Shown here one piece after another: positions 1-6,406 of a stretch of 8,612 nt of DNA. The translations under genes and the position numbers were made by a program. Each line of letters begins with the position of its first letter. Within the stretch, counting starts at the first letter, position 1. The notes below the pieces were generated by a model that ran no database searches, was not told where the DNA came from, and saw only the letters and a list, made by a program, of their open reading frames with translations. Source of the stretch: Helicobacteraceae bacterium (GTDB taxonomy: Bacteria; Campylobacterota; Campylobacteria; Campylobacterales; Sulfurimonadaceae). The stretch spans positions 1 to 8,612 of the forward strand of contig JALWLR010000322.1 in NCBI GenBank assembly GCA_027084065.1. The letters run 5' to 3'.

Positions 1-832
1 TGCGGGTAGCGGTGCAGCAACCTTTGGTACACCAAGCAGTCCCGGAGTACCGGCAGACTTTACAAAACATACACTGCTTGCAAAATACAACGACATTGAG
101 AGTGTCAGAAAGTGTTTTGAAGATTCCGATGATATTGCATGTGTTATCATAGAACCAATTGCTGGAAATATGGGACTTGTTCCGGCAAAGAAGGAGTTTT
201 TAAAAGAGCTTAGAGAGCTGTGTGATGCACATGGAACATTGCTGATTTTCGATGAGGTTATGAGCGGTTTTCGAGCTACGCTTCATGGAGCAGAGAGCAT
301 TACGGGTGTTATGCCGGATCTTGTCACACTCGGAAAGGTTATAGGCGGTGGTATGCCGGTAGGTGCCTTTGGAGGCAAAGCGAAGATAATGGACATGCTC
401 AGCCCCGAAGGTCCTGTCTATCAAGCCGGAACGCTTAGCGGTAACCCCGTTGCTATGGCGGCAGGAAATGCGGCAGTCTCAAAACTCAAGCAAAACTCCA
501 GAGTGATCGGTGTACTGGAAAAAAGAGCACAAAGATTGATGGAAGGGATGCAAGAAGCCGCAAGTAAACATGGCATAGCGTGTCAGACGACGGTAAGAGG
601 CAGTATGTTTGGATTTTTCTTCAACGACAAGCCTGTGGAGAATTTCGATGACGCCGCAAAAAGCGATGCAGAGCTGTTTGCGAAGTTTCATGCCGGTATG
701 TTGGATGAGGGGTACTATTTTGCATGTTCGCTTTATGAAACGGGATTTATTTCTACGGCAATTACCGATGAAATAGTAGAAGAGACGATAGAAGCGTTTG
801 ATAAAGTCTTTGGAGAAATTCGTGGAGAATAA
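1..832 (+). CDS. hemL: Glutamate-1-semialdehyde 2,1-aminomutase, C-terminal part
   Basis: This is the 3' part of hemL; the first complete codon begins at base 2 and 276 residues are present out of about 430 usual for the family, so roughly the first 150 are outside the window. HemL is a cytosolic pyridoxal-phosphate enzyme that converts glutamate-1-semialdehyde to 5-aminolevulinate in the C5 route to heme and other tetrapyrroles. Visible landmarks are the segment VIIEPIAGNMG, the cofactor-binding Asp in LIFDEVMSGFR (bases about 242-274), and the Schiff-base Lys in TLGKVIGGGMPVGAFGGK (Lys codon 335-337). The segment YQAGTLSGNPVAMAAG (from about base 419) is typical of HemL and separates it from other class III aminotransferases. 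The reading frame is intact to the TAA stop. The next gene starts inside its last codons, which suggests co-transcription and coupled translation. Confidence 0.97.
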   Translation, partial: AGSGAATFGTPSSPGVPADFTKHTLLAKYNDIESVRKCFEDSDDIACVIIEPIAGNMGLVPAKKEFLKELRELCDAHGTLLIFDEVMSGFRATLHGAESITGVMPDLVTLGKVIGGGMPVGAFGGKAKIMDMLSPEGPVYQAGTLSGNPVAMAAGNAAVSKLKQNSRVIGVLEKRAQRLMEGMQEAASKHGIACQTTVRGSMFGFFFNDKPVENFDDAAKSDAELFAKFHAGMLDEGYYFACSLYETGFISTAITDEIVEETIEAFDKVFGEIRGE

Positions 833-1154
833 AAAAGAACCAAAAGAGGAAAAACCACGTTTTAAACCCGTCGTCGAGGCGGCGGATGATCTCTCTTTGG
901 GTATATCCATTGTCGTAGCGGTGCTTATAGGTGTGGGGATAGGCATAGGTATAAAAAAAGCAACAGGCGTTGCATGGACATTTTGGATAGGTGTTGTTAT
1001 AGGTATTGCCGCAGCGATTTTAAATGTGTACAAAGCTTACTCGAAGCAGTACAAAGAGTTCGAAAAACTTGCCAAGGAGCGCAGTGAACGAATGCAGCCT
1101 CATTTTGACAAAGAGGATGACGAGGACGATGACTTCAGTGGTACGAAAATTTAA
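822..1154 (+). CDS. AtpZ/AtpI-family small membrane protein
   Basis: The product is a 110-residue protein with two predicted membrane helices (about residues 24-45 and 50-70) joined by a short turn containing KKATG, a charged N-terminus and a strongly acidic tail (KEDDEDDD). This layout, with Gly-rich helices and a WTFWIGVVIGI segment, fits the AtpZ/AtpI (F0F1-ATPase gene 1) family. Members are linked to ATP synthase c-ring assembly or Mg2+/Ca2+ handling, but the role in this lineage is unproven. I chose the GTG at 822 because GGAG at 812-815 stands 6 bases upstream; a TTG at 798 in the same frame is possible but has no such site. It overlaps the hemL end by 11 bases. ATP synthase genes are not adjacent, so assignment rests on the helix pattern alone. 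Recall of Campylobacter jejuni suggests that hemL followed by small membrane proteins is a conserved arrangement. Confidence 0.8.
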   Translation: MENKKEPKEEKPRFKPVVEAADDLSLGISIVVAVLIGVGIGIGIKKATGVAWTFWIGVVIGIAAAILNVYKAYSKQYKEFEKLAKERSERMQPHFDKEDDEDDDFSGTKI

Positions 1155-1635
1155 AATTTTATTGTTTTTTGAAGCAGTCATCTTGCTGATATTGCCTTTT
1201 GGAGAGAGGCTTTTTGCCAATGTACAGGTAGCTTTTTTAAGTAGTTTTTTGATTATTTTGGCTTCAGGCATCGCCCATAAAAGAATGGTTCAAAGTCGTT
1301 TGAAAAATGAATCTTTCAGCGATGATCGTGATGCACTTGACAAAATAGATGATCCACACGAACTTTTTGAGGAGGAGATAATCAACGATGCTCCCGCCGA
1401 AGAGCTTGATTTACGCTCTATCGTCAAAGAGGAGAAGAAAAAAGTCAAACTCTTTTCTGCTAACAGCCTTAAGTATGGATTGAAAGGAGGTATGACTCTT
1501 TATAGAATTGGGGCGTATCTTTTTTTGTTTTTCGGTTTTGTAGCTTTGAAGAACAATCATCTTCTCGATATAACCATCTACCTTCTTTCACTGCCTTTAG
1601 GCATTGTTGCGGGGTATATGACTTTGAAGGAGTAG
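1129..1635 (+). CDS. Four-helix membrane protein of unknown function
   Basis: I do not recognise this gene beyond a probable lineage-conserved membrane protein. From the ATG at 1129 it has 168 residues. Two hydrophobic helices at the N-terminus (about 8-24 and 32-50) and two at the C-terminus (about 123-141 and 147-166) flank a hydrophilic middle of about 70 residues. The middle is acidic first (DDRDALDKIDDPHELFEEE) and then basic (KEEKKKVK), and is presumably cytosolic. The start is uncertain: ATG 1129, ATG 1117 and GTG 1138 are all in frame, and purine-rich AAGAGG (1111-1116) and GAGGA (1122-1126) could serve them. The open frame extends further upstream to 1024, but that part lies wholly within the preceding gene in another frame. 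It overlaps the AtpZ-like gene by 26 bases with the 1129 start, so the two are probably translated from one message. Confidence 0.75.
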   Translation: MTSVVRKFKILLFFEAVILLILPFGERLFANVQVAFLSSFLIILASGIAHKRMVQSRLKNESFSDDRDALDKIDDPHELFEEEIINDAPAEELDLRSIVKEEKKKVKLFSANSLKYGLKGGMTLYRIGAYLFLFFGFVALKNNHLLDITIYLLSLPLGIVAGYMTLKE

Positions 1636-1641
1636 TGTATT

Positions 1642-2001
1642 ATGGAAGCATTTTTTAAAGAGAACCTGGAAACGGTTATGATGGTGGCGTTTGTTTTGGC
1701 TACGGCACTGAGCATTTATAAAGTGTATGTGATGTTCGAAAAGCAAGCGGATGATGGTATAGACATTAAAACCCTAGAAGAGGAGATAATAGCCATTATA
1801 GAAAAGATTTTTCAAAGGGGCGACAATCCTGCTAAAAAAGAGTTGCTTGAGCAGATACGCAGCGATGCCGATTTCGATGCTTCACGTTATGCGAATCTGA
1901 ATGAAAACAGACTGAACCAAATTCTTGACAAGCTCTACATGCAAAAAGAGGTAGAGAGTTACAACGAGCTCACTCAGAAGCTTTCAAAGAGCTCTTCGTA
2001 A
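1642..2001 (+). CDS. Small single-helix anchored protein, unknown function
   Basis: The product has 119 residues: one N-terminal membrane helix (about 11-32) followed by a soluble, charged, mostly helical domain. Residues about 37-55 look amphipathic (TLEEEIIAIIEKIF), and the end contains ENRLNQILDKLYMQKEV, which could be a small helix-turn-helix-like or coiled fold; no family is recognised. There is no cleavable signal peptide pattern, so a signal anchor with the soluble part in the cytosol is the simplest reading. The start is firm: AAGGAG at 1627-1632 lies 9 bases before the ATG and is made from the last codons of the preceding gene, 6 bases away. It is the last gene of the hemL-side cluster, and its 3' end overlaps the minus-strand gene by 32 bases. 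Confidence 0.75.
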   Translation: MEAFFKENLETVMMVAFVLATALSIYKVYVMFEKQADDGIDIKTLEEEIIAIIEKIFQRGDNPAKKELLEQIRSDADFDASRYANLNENRLNQILDKLYMQKEVESYNELTQKLSKSSS

Positions 2002-2680
2002 TAATAGGAAGATTGATAGTGAGTTTGTTCTCTTTGATGTCAAGGTAGAAGCATGTAGAATCGACATACTCTTTAAGCTCCCCCAAAGCCTCTTTGTCGA
2101 TTGTATCTGCAACTATTTCTATGGAAAAAAGAGAGTATTTTTTCTCATCATATTTTATGTATTCACCGACTCTGTAGTAGACCCGTGTTGCTATTTTGTT
2201 GTTATGTAAGAAGCATTTGTACATTTGATTGAGGAGTTTTACAAGCTGGTTGGAGTCGATGATGACATCGGGAATGGTAGGGTCGAAATCTTTGACAAAC
2301 TCTATGGAACGACCTATGGAGTTGGATGAGATGCAAAGGTCGATAACGGTAAAGATGTTTGTCGGTTCGCCTTCAGGTTTTTGTATATTGTTTTTGGCAA
2401 GTGTAGGAAAGCGATAGAGTTTGATTCCTATCTCTTCTTCATCGATATAGCCGACGGTTATGCCGAAAAAACGGTGTCTGCCGAACTCCACTTCCAAAAA
2501 GATCGTTTTAAAGCCGTAGGTTAAGGGAGCGTGAGTCGTTGCCAGCTCGAAAATCTCTTTGGGTGTGGCAACCCCAAGCAGGAACTGGGCTTCACTGTTG
2601 AGTGAACGCACCTTACCGTCTTGGGAAAAAAGGATGAAAGGGTTGAAGTCATACTCCAACCACTGCTGTTCGAGTGTCAT
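1970..2680 (-). CDS. PAS-like protein with degenerate kinase ATPase-like domain
   Basis: The product is 236 residues, without membrane helices or signal peptide. Residues about 12-90 read like a PAS sensor domain (NPFILFSQDGKVRSLNSEAQFLLG). The second half has the outline of a GHKL/HATPase domain: VIIDSNQLVKLLNQMYKCFLHN (about 139-160) sits where the N box of a histidine kinase would be, SLFSIEIVAD (183-192) where the D box strand would be, and KLTINLPI (219-226) is the usual closing strand. The phospho-accepting His segment, the N-box Asn pair, and the Gly-rich ATP lid are not seen, so ATP binding and kinase activity are doubtful. The domain reading is inference from local pattern; no named family is recognised. 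It starts at a TGATG overlap with the rpoD stop and has no clear ribosome site of its own, which points to translational coupling with rpoD. Confidence 0.7.
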   Translation of the reverse strand: MTLEQQWLEYDFNPFILFSQDGKVRSLNSEAQFLLGVATPKEIFELATTHAPLTYGFKTIFLEVEFGRHRFFGITVGYIDEEEIGIKLYRFPTLAKNNIQKPEGEPTNIFTVIDLCISSNSIGRSIEFVKDFDPTIPDVIIDSNQLVKLLNQMYKCFLHNNKIATRVYYRVGEYIKYDEKKYSLFSIEIVADTIDKEALGELKEYVDSTCFYLDIKENKLTINLPIITKSSLKASE

Positions 2681-4518
2681 CAGTCTTCGATGTAGCTTTT
2701 GAGTTTTCTACCCACTTTGGGGTGCTTGAGTTTTTTGATAGCGCTGCTTTCTATTTGTCTTACGCGCTCTCTTGTTACATTGAGCTCTTTACCTATCTCT
2801 TCGAGTGTTCTGTCACTTTCATCATCGAGAATTCCAAAACGAAGTTTGATAACGGCTTTTTCTCGCTCATTGAGTTGTTCAAGGACATCTTCGATTTGGA
2901 TGCGTAGATCCTCTTTCAAGATAGCATCGGTAGGGCTTAGAGATGCTTTGTCTTCGATGAAATCACCAAAACGTCCATCCTCTTCACTCCCTATAGGAGC
3001 TTCTAAAGAGATAGGCTCTTTTGTAATTTTGATGACATTTTTTACTTTTTCGACTGAGAGTCCAACCTCTTTGGCAATCGTTTCGACATCCGGTTCCTTT
3101 CCGGTTTCTTGGAGATATTTGCGCATTATTTTGTTTATGCGGTTGATCGTTTCTATCATATGGATTGGAATACGAATCGTTCTTGCCTGGTCTGCTATGG
3201 CACGACTGATGGCCTGACGGATCCACCATGTGGCATATGTGGAGAACTTGTAGCCTTTTTGATATTCGAATTTGTCTACTGCTTTCATAAGACCGATGTT
3301 CCCCTCTTGGATGAGGTCAAGAAAAGGTAACCCGCGGTTTGTGTAGCGCTTGGCTATGGAGACGACAAGACGGAGATTCGATTTTGCCATTCTCGTTTTT
3401 GCCTCTTCGCTGATCTTTTTACCGCGTTTTATCTGTTCAAGAATGTCGGCAAGTTTTTCCGGTTCCATATCGAAGCTGTTTTTGCTTGCCTCTTTTGTCT
3501 GAATGAGCTTTTTTATCTCCATATAGGTACTGACCATTGTCGCTTCGGGAACCATGTTGGTAATGTCCTCTTTGGAAAGCTCGGTAATTTTGTTAAGAAG
3601 CGCTTTGTGGTTTGCTTTGAGCGTGTCATTAAAAAGCGGTAGTTTGTACTCCAGACGTTTGAGCTCTTTGTCATAACCCTCGTCGCTTTTGAGTGCCGTC
3701 TCCATTGCGCGGACAAGCTCATTTATAAGCTTGGACGTCGGTCCAAGGTCGAGCAAACGCTCTTTGAGGATTTTTTTCTTGTATGCTAGTTGGAGTTGAT
3801 AGTAGAGCTTCTCTTCAGTCAAAGGTGGTTCATTGACATCTTCGGGCATCTTTTCTAGAAACTTCATCCAGTCTTTTTTCGCTTTTTCAAGTGCTTTGAA
3901 GCTTTGCGTTACCTTTTCGACACGTGTTTTGTCTTTTGCGGAGGCCTTAGGATTGTCATCATCTCCATCATCATCGTCACTGTCATCGTCTTCGAAACTT
4001 TTAAAAAGCTCTTTGACGCGTCTTTCACGATTTATAAGAGGTTCTTTGTAATCGAGAATAAAGTCTATAAGGTATGGAACAGAGCAGATAGCATCGAGAA
4101 TGATGGATTCGCCTTGCTCTATTTTTTTGGAGATTTCTATCTCTTCTTCTTTGGTAAGAAGAGGAATCTGTCCCATTTCACGAAGGTACATTCGAACCGG
4201 AGAATCTGAGCGGGACCACTCAAGAAGCTCATGCTCTTTGAGGATGTCGAATTCATCGGTATCGTTACTGTCTATCATTTTTCGCTGGGCGTCTCGCCTT
4301 GCTTCGGCCTCTTTGTCGTTTAGGAGTTTGGCATGTTCCGAAGAGGTGTAGATGCATTTGTCATATTTTTTGAGAAGTTTAAAAACATTTTTTGCCTGTG
4401 CCTGAGTAGGGGGCTTTTCGAAAATATTCGCTATAGCTTCATATGTGACACATTCGTCGCTGTTTTTATGCTCTTCAAAAAACTTTTCCAATGCCTGATT
4501 CAATTCTTTTGCAGTCAT
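2680..4518 (-). CDS. rpoD: RNA polymerase primary sigma factor (sigma-70/RpoD)
   Basis: This is the housekeeping sigma factor that directs core RNA polymerase to most promoters. The 612-residue protein has all sigma-70 regions in order. Region 1.1 occupies about 1-75, and region 1.2 about 105-137 (SPVRMYLREMGQIPLLTKEEE). A long lineage-type non-conserved region lies between about 140 and 375. Region 2 spans about 379-455, with NLRLVVSIAKRY, GNIGLMKAVDKFEY and the -10 melting/recognition segment FSTYATWWIRQAISRAIADQ. Region 3 covers about 456-530, and region 4 about 540-612, with the -35 helix-turn-helix TLEEIGKELNVTRERVRQIE (571-590). An Asp-rich tract (EDDDSDDDDGDDD, 176-188) is set in the non-conserved region. 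ATG at 4518 is chosen because the protein begins with a normal region 1.1 and AAGGT lies 10 bases upstream. It is followed at once by the PAS-like gene through a TGATG overlap. Confidence 0.98.
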   Translation of the reverse strand: MTAKELNQALEKFFEEHKNSDECVTYEAIANIFEKPPTQAQAKNVFKLLKKYDKCIYTSSEHAKLLNDKEAEARRDAQRKMIDSNDTDEFDILKEHELLEWSRSDSPVRMYLREMGQIPLLTKEEEIEISKKIEQGESIILDAICSVPYLIDFILDYKEPLINRERRVKELFKSFEDDDSDDDDGDDDNPKASAKDKTRVEKVTQSFKALEKAKKDWMKFLEKMPEDVNEPPLTEEKLYYQLQLAYKKKILKERLLDLGPTSKLINELVRAMETALKSDEGYDKELKRLEYKLPLFNDTLKANHKALLNKITELSKEDITNMVPEATMVSTYMEIKKLIQTKEASKNSFDMEPEKLADILEQIKRGKKISEEAKTRMAKSNLRLVVSIAKRYTNRGLPFLDLIQEGNIGLMKAVDKFEYQKGYKFSTYATWWIRQAISRAIADQARTIRIPIHMIETINRINKIMRKYLQETGKEPDVETIAKEVGLSVEKVKNVIKITKEPISLEAPIGSEEDGRFGDFIEDKASLSPTDAILKEDLRIQIEDVLEQLNEREKAVIKLRFGILDDESDRTLEEIGKELNVTRERVRQIESSAIKKLKHPKVGRKLKSYIED

Positions 4519-4558
4519 GAAGATGAGTACCTTGTATGTGGAGTTTCTTAGGAGATGG

Positions 4559-4564
4559 ATTATA
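4559..4564 (-). promoter_or_regulatory. Probable rpoD promoter -10 box
   Basis: On the minus strand a perfect TATAAT stands 41 bases before the rpoD ATG, preceded by an A/T-rich stretch (TTTAAAGAAATTTCGG). No good -35 hexamer at 17 bases is seen, as is common in this phylum. Transcription would start near 4552, giving a leader of about 30 bases with AAGGT at 4533-4529 as the ribosome site. The assignment is from consensus match and position only. Confidence 0.6.
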
Positions 4565-4608
4565 CCGAAATTTCTTTAAACCAAGTTGAGTGAAATGGAT
4601 GAAAAATG

Positions 4609-4626
4609 TTGGAACGCTCTTTGCTT
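4609..4626 (+). promoter_or_regulatory. Sigma-54 promoter for flgF-flgG
   Basis: The sequence TTGGAACGCTCTTTGCTT matches the sigma-54 consensus TTGGCACNNNNNTTGCW with GG (4611-4612) and GC (4623-4624) exactly ten bases apart. The expected start of transcription is near 4635, about 25 bases ahead of the flgF ATG, and AAGGGA at 4651-4656 then serves as the ribosome site. In Campylobacter and Helicobacter the rod and hook genes are known to be transcribed by RpoN with the activator FlgR, so context supports the call. I did not find a clear enhancer site upstream. Confidence 0.85.
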
Positions 4627-4660
4627 GATTACATGCAGAAGCGATTGAAAAAGGGATGTT

Positions 4661-5482
4661 ATGCAAACAGGATACTATAGCGCAGCTGCCGGAATGGTAG
4701 CACAGTTTAACAGACTGGATCTTATTGCGAACAATCTTGCAAATGTCAACACTGCCGGATTCAAGGAAGATGACGTGGTAGTGGGAGATTTTATGCGTTT
4801 ATACAAAGAAGCAAGAGATGAACTTCCGCTGGAAAATCAGACAAAAGATGCCGCGAAGTTTTTCAACAGAACACTGACACGCGTTCCGCATATTGTCGAA
4901 GAGTATACCGATTTTTCTGCAGGAAATCTCCAAAAAACGGACAACACGCTCGATGTTGCACTCACAAGAGAGAACCTCTTTTTTTTGGTAAAAACACCGC
5001 AGGGAATCCGTTTGACTAGAGACGGTAGCTTCACGACGAACGAAGAAGGGAAGTTGGTAACGAAACAGGGGTATGAAGTACTCTCAAGCGACTACTTTCT
5101 AAATGGTGCTACGATAGAATTCGACGGGAGTGAGAGAAGTATTAAAATAGACAAAAACGGGCAAATATCGACCAACATTCCCAATACGTTTCAAATGACA
5201 CCGACAGCAAAACTGTTTATCTTTCAGCCGGATAATCCCGCTTTTGTCAAAAAAACGGGAGATAATCTTTACATCTATGAGCACGAGAGTAAGTACACGC
5301 CGCTTGAAGAGAGTGGAGCTGTTAAGCAGGGTTTCATTGAAAAAAGTAACGTCAATGCAGTCAAGATGATGACGCAGCTTATCGAGACAAATAGGCTTGT
5401 TGGCATGTACCAAAAGGCTATGGATACGCAAATGAACGAAATGAATCGCGACGCTATTGAAAAACTGGCTAAAAGAGCATAA
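4661..5482 (+). CDS. flgF: Flagellar basal-body rod protein FlgF (FlgG2-like)
   Basis: The 273-residue product belongs to the flagellar rod/hook protein family, exported by the flagellar type III apparatus and built into the rod that crosses the periplasm. The N-terminal family motif is clear (LIANNLANVNTAGFK, residues 21-35), as is the C-terminal coiled segment ending the family fold (KQGFIEKSNVNAVKMMTQLI, about 222-241). The central part has the FlgF/FlgG core pattern (NLQKTDNTLDVALTRENLFFLVKTPQG followed by LTRDGSF). It is more divergent from FlgG than its neighbour, and the position just before flgG argues for FlgF; in Campylobacter jejuni the equivalent gene is often labelled flgG2. The start is supported by AAGGGA four bases upstream and by the normal rod-family N-terminus. 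flgG follows after 17 bases. Confidence 0.88.
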   Translation: MQTGYYSAAAGMVAQFNRLDLIANNLANVNTAGFKEDDVVVGDFMRLYKEARDELPLENQTKDAAKFFNRTLTRVPHIVEEYTDFSAGNLQKTDNTLDVALTRENLFFLVKTPQGIRLTRDGSFTTNEEGKLVTKQGYEVLSSDYFLNGATIEFDGSERSIKIDKNGQISTNIPNTFQMTPTAKLFIFQPDNPAFVKKTGDNLYIYEHESKYTPLEESGAVKQGFIEKSNVNAVKMMTQLIETNRLVGMYQKAMDTQMNEMNRDAIEKLAKRA

Positions 5483-5499
5483 TATAAAAGGATGACACT

Positions 5500-6288
5500 A
5501 TGATACAATCACTCTATACTGCATCGACGGGAATGGTCGGTATGCAGACACAGATAGATACGACAGCGAACAATATCGCCAACGTCAATACAATCGGATT
5601 TAAAAAATCTCGTGCAGAGTTTGCGGATTTGATGTATCAGGTAATGGAGTATGCAGGAACGGCGACAAGTGATGTAACGCAGTCGCCTACCGGGATAGAA
5701 GTGGGACTAGGTGTGCGTCCAACGGCTATTAATAAAATTTTCAGCGAAGGAAGTTTGAAACAAACCGACAATAAGCTTGATATTGCCATTACGGGGCAGG
5801 GGTTTTTCAAGCTGCAGTTGCCTGATGGAACCGAAGTCTATACACGAAACGGTGCATTTAAAATAGACCAAAACGGAACAATCGTAAATAGTGACGGTTA
5901 CACGCTCATTCCTCAAATCACTATTCCAGAAGATGCAACGGATATTAATATAGGAACTGATGGTACGGTAACGGTTGTACAGCCGGGACAGACTCAAGCA
6001 GCCGTTATCGGGCAGATTACGACGACAAACTTTATAAATCCTGCCGGACTGCATGCAATGGGAGACAATCTCTACATTGAAACTGACAGTTCTGGACAAC
6101 CTGTTGAGGGTACACCGGGACAAAATGGTCTTGGAACACTCAGACAAGGTTTTGTAGAGATGAGTAACGTCCAGCTTGTAGTCGAACTTACCGACTTGAT
6201 TACAGGTCAAAGAGCGTATGACGCTAATTCGAAAATCATAACTACAAGTGATGAAATGCTCCAAACGGTCAACGGTTTGAAACGTTGA
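5500..6288 (+). CDS. flgG: Flagellar distal rod protein FlgG
   Basis: The product is 262 residues, the usual FlgG length. FlgG forms the distal rod joining the basal body to the hook and is exported without a cleaved signal. The N-terminus carries MIQSLYTASTGMVGMQTQID and then the signature ANNIANVNTIGFKKSRAEF (residues 23-41). The middle has the rod-hook core (GSLKQTDNKLDIAITGQGFF, then YTRNGAFKIDQNG). The C-terminus has LRQGFVEMSNVQLVVELTDL and RAYDANSKIITTSDEMLQTV, which together are diagnostic of FlgG. AAAGGA at 5487-5492 lies seven bases before the ATG. With flgF it forms a two-gene unit read from the sigma-54 promoter; the leu genes downstream have their own promoter. Confidence 0.97.
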   Translation: MIQSLYTASTGMVGMQTQIDTTANNIANVNTIGFKKSRAEFADLMYQVMEYAGTATSDVTQSPTGIEVGLGVRPTAINKIFSEGSLKQTDNKLDIAITGQGFFKLQLPDGTEVYTRNGAFKIDQNGTIVNSDGYTLIPQITIPEDATDINIGTDGTVTVVQPGQTQAAVIGQITTTNFINPAGLHAMGDNLYIETDSSGQPVEGTPGQNGLGTLRQGFVEMSNVQLVVELTDLITGQRAYDANSKIITTSDEMLQTVNGLKR

Positions 6289-6300
6289 TTCTCTCTTTTG
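6269..6300 (+). terminator. Possible weak terminator at the flgG end
   Basis: TCAACG (6269-6274) and CGTTGA (6283-6288) form a perfect six-pair stem with an eight-base loop, extendable by two G-U pairs. The stem includes the flgG stop codon and is followed by a pyrimidine-rich run (CTCTCTTTT). The stem is short and the T run is broken by C, so termination may be incomplete. Confidence 0.3.
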
Positions 6301-6309
6301 GTATTTAAT

Positions 6310-6364
6310 GTGTGGCTAAAGAGCTGCACATGAAAACTTCCGGTTTATAAAAACGAAACCACAC
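6310..6364. repeat. Inverted repeat overlapping the leu promoter
   Basis: GTGTGG (6310-6315) and CCACAC (6359-6364) are exact inverted copies, with a second pair GGTTT (6342-6346) and AAACC (6356-6360) inside and sharing two bases. The right arm abuts the extended -10 element of the leu promoter. This could be an operator, a weak terminator stem for flgG read-through, or chance. The long gap between the outer arms makes a stable RNA hairpin unlikely. Confidence 0.25.
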
Positions 6365-6376
6365 TTTTGTTATAAT
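6365..6376 (+). promoter_or_regulatory. Probable leuD promoter, extended -10
   Basis: TTTTGTTATAAT combines a T run, the TGn extension and a perfect TATAAT (6371-6376). This matches the typical housekeeping promoter of Campylobacterota, in which the -35 box is weak or missing. Transcription would begin near 6383, about 24 bases before the leuD ATG. No leader peptide, T-box or riboswitch fits in so short a leader, so any leucine control would have to act through a DNA-binding protein or be absent. Confidence 0.7.
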
Positions 6377-6406
6377 TGCGAAAATTTTACAAACCAGAGG
6401 TTTTGA

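Noticed and set aside
798..821. TTG at 798 as the start of the AtpZ-like gene
   Set aside because: It has no ribosome site at a suitable distance and would lengthen the overlap with hemL, whereas GTG 822 has GGAG six bases upstream.
479..1033. Long minus-strand open frame opposite hemL and the AtpZ-like gene
   Set aside because: It lies antisense to well-identified genes in the other frame, has no recognisable domain and no promoter or ribosome site.
1024..1128. Upstream extension of the four-helix membrane protein to ATG 1024
   Set aside because: The added residues are a frame shadow of the AtpZ-like C-terminus, basic and without pattern; the protein makes sense from 1129 or 1138.
1966..1994. 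GAGCTC pair as a bidirectional terminator at the convergent junction
   Set aside because: The stem is only six pairs with a 17-base loop and there is no T run on either side.
2699..3217. Plus-strand open frame opposite the rpoD 3' half
   Set aside because: Its Ser/Leu-rich composition is typical of the reverse frame of a Glu/Lys/Arg-rich gene; rpoD is unambiguous on the other strand.
5707..6264. Minus-strand open frame of 185 residues opposite flgG
   Set aside because: It is antisense to a clear flgG with no protein features of its own.
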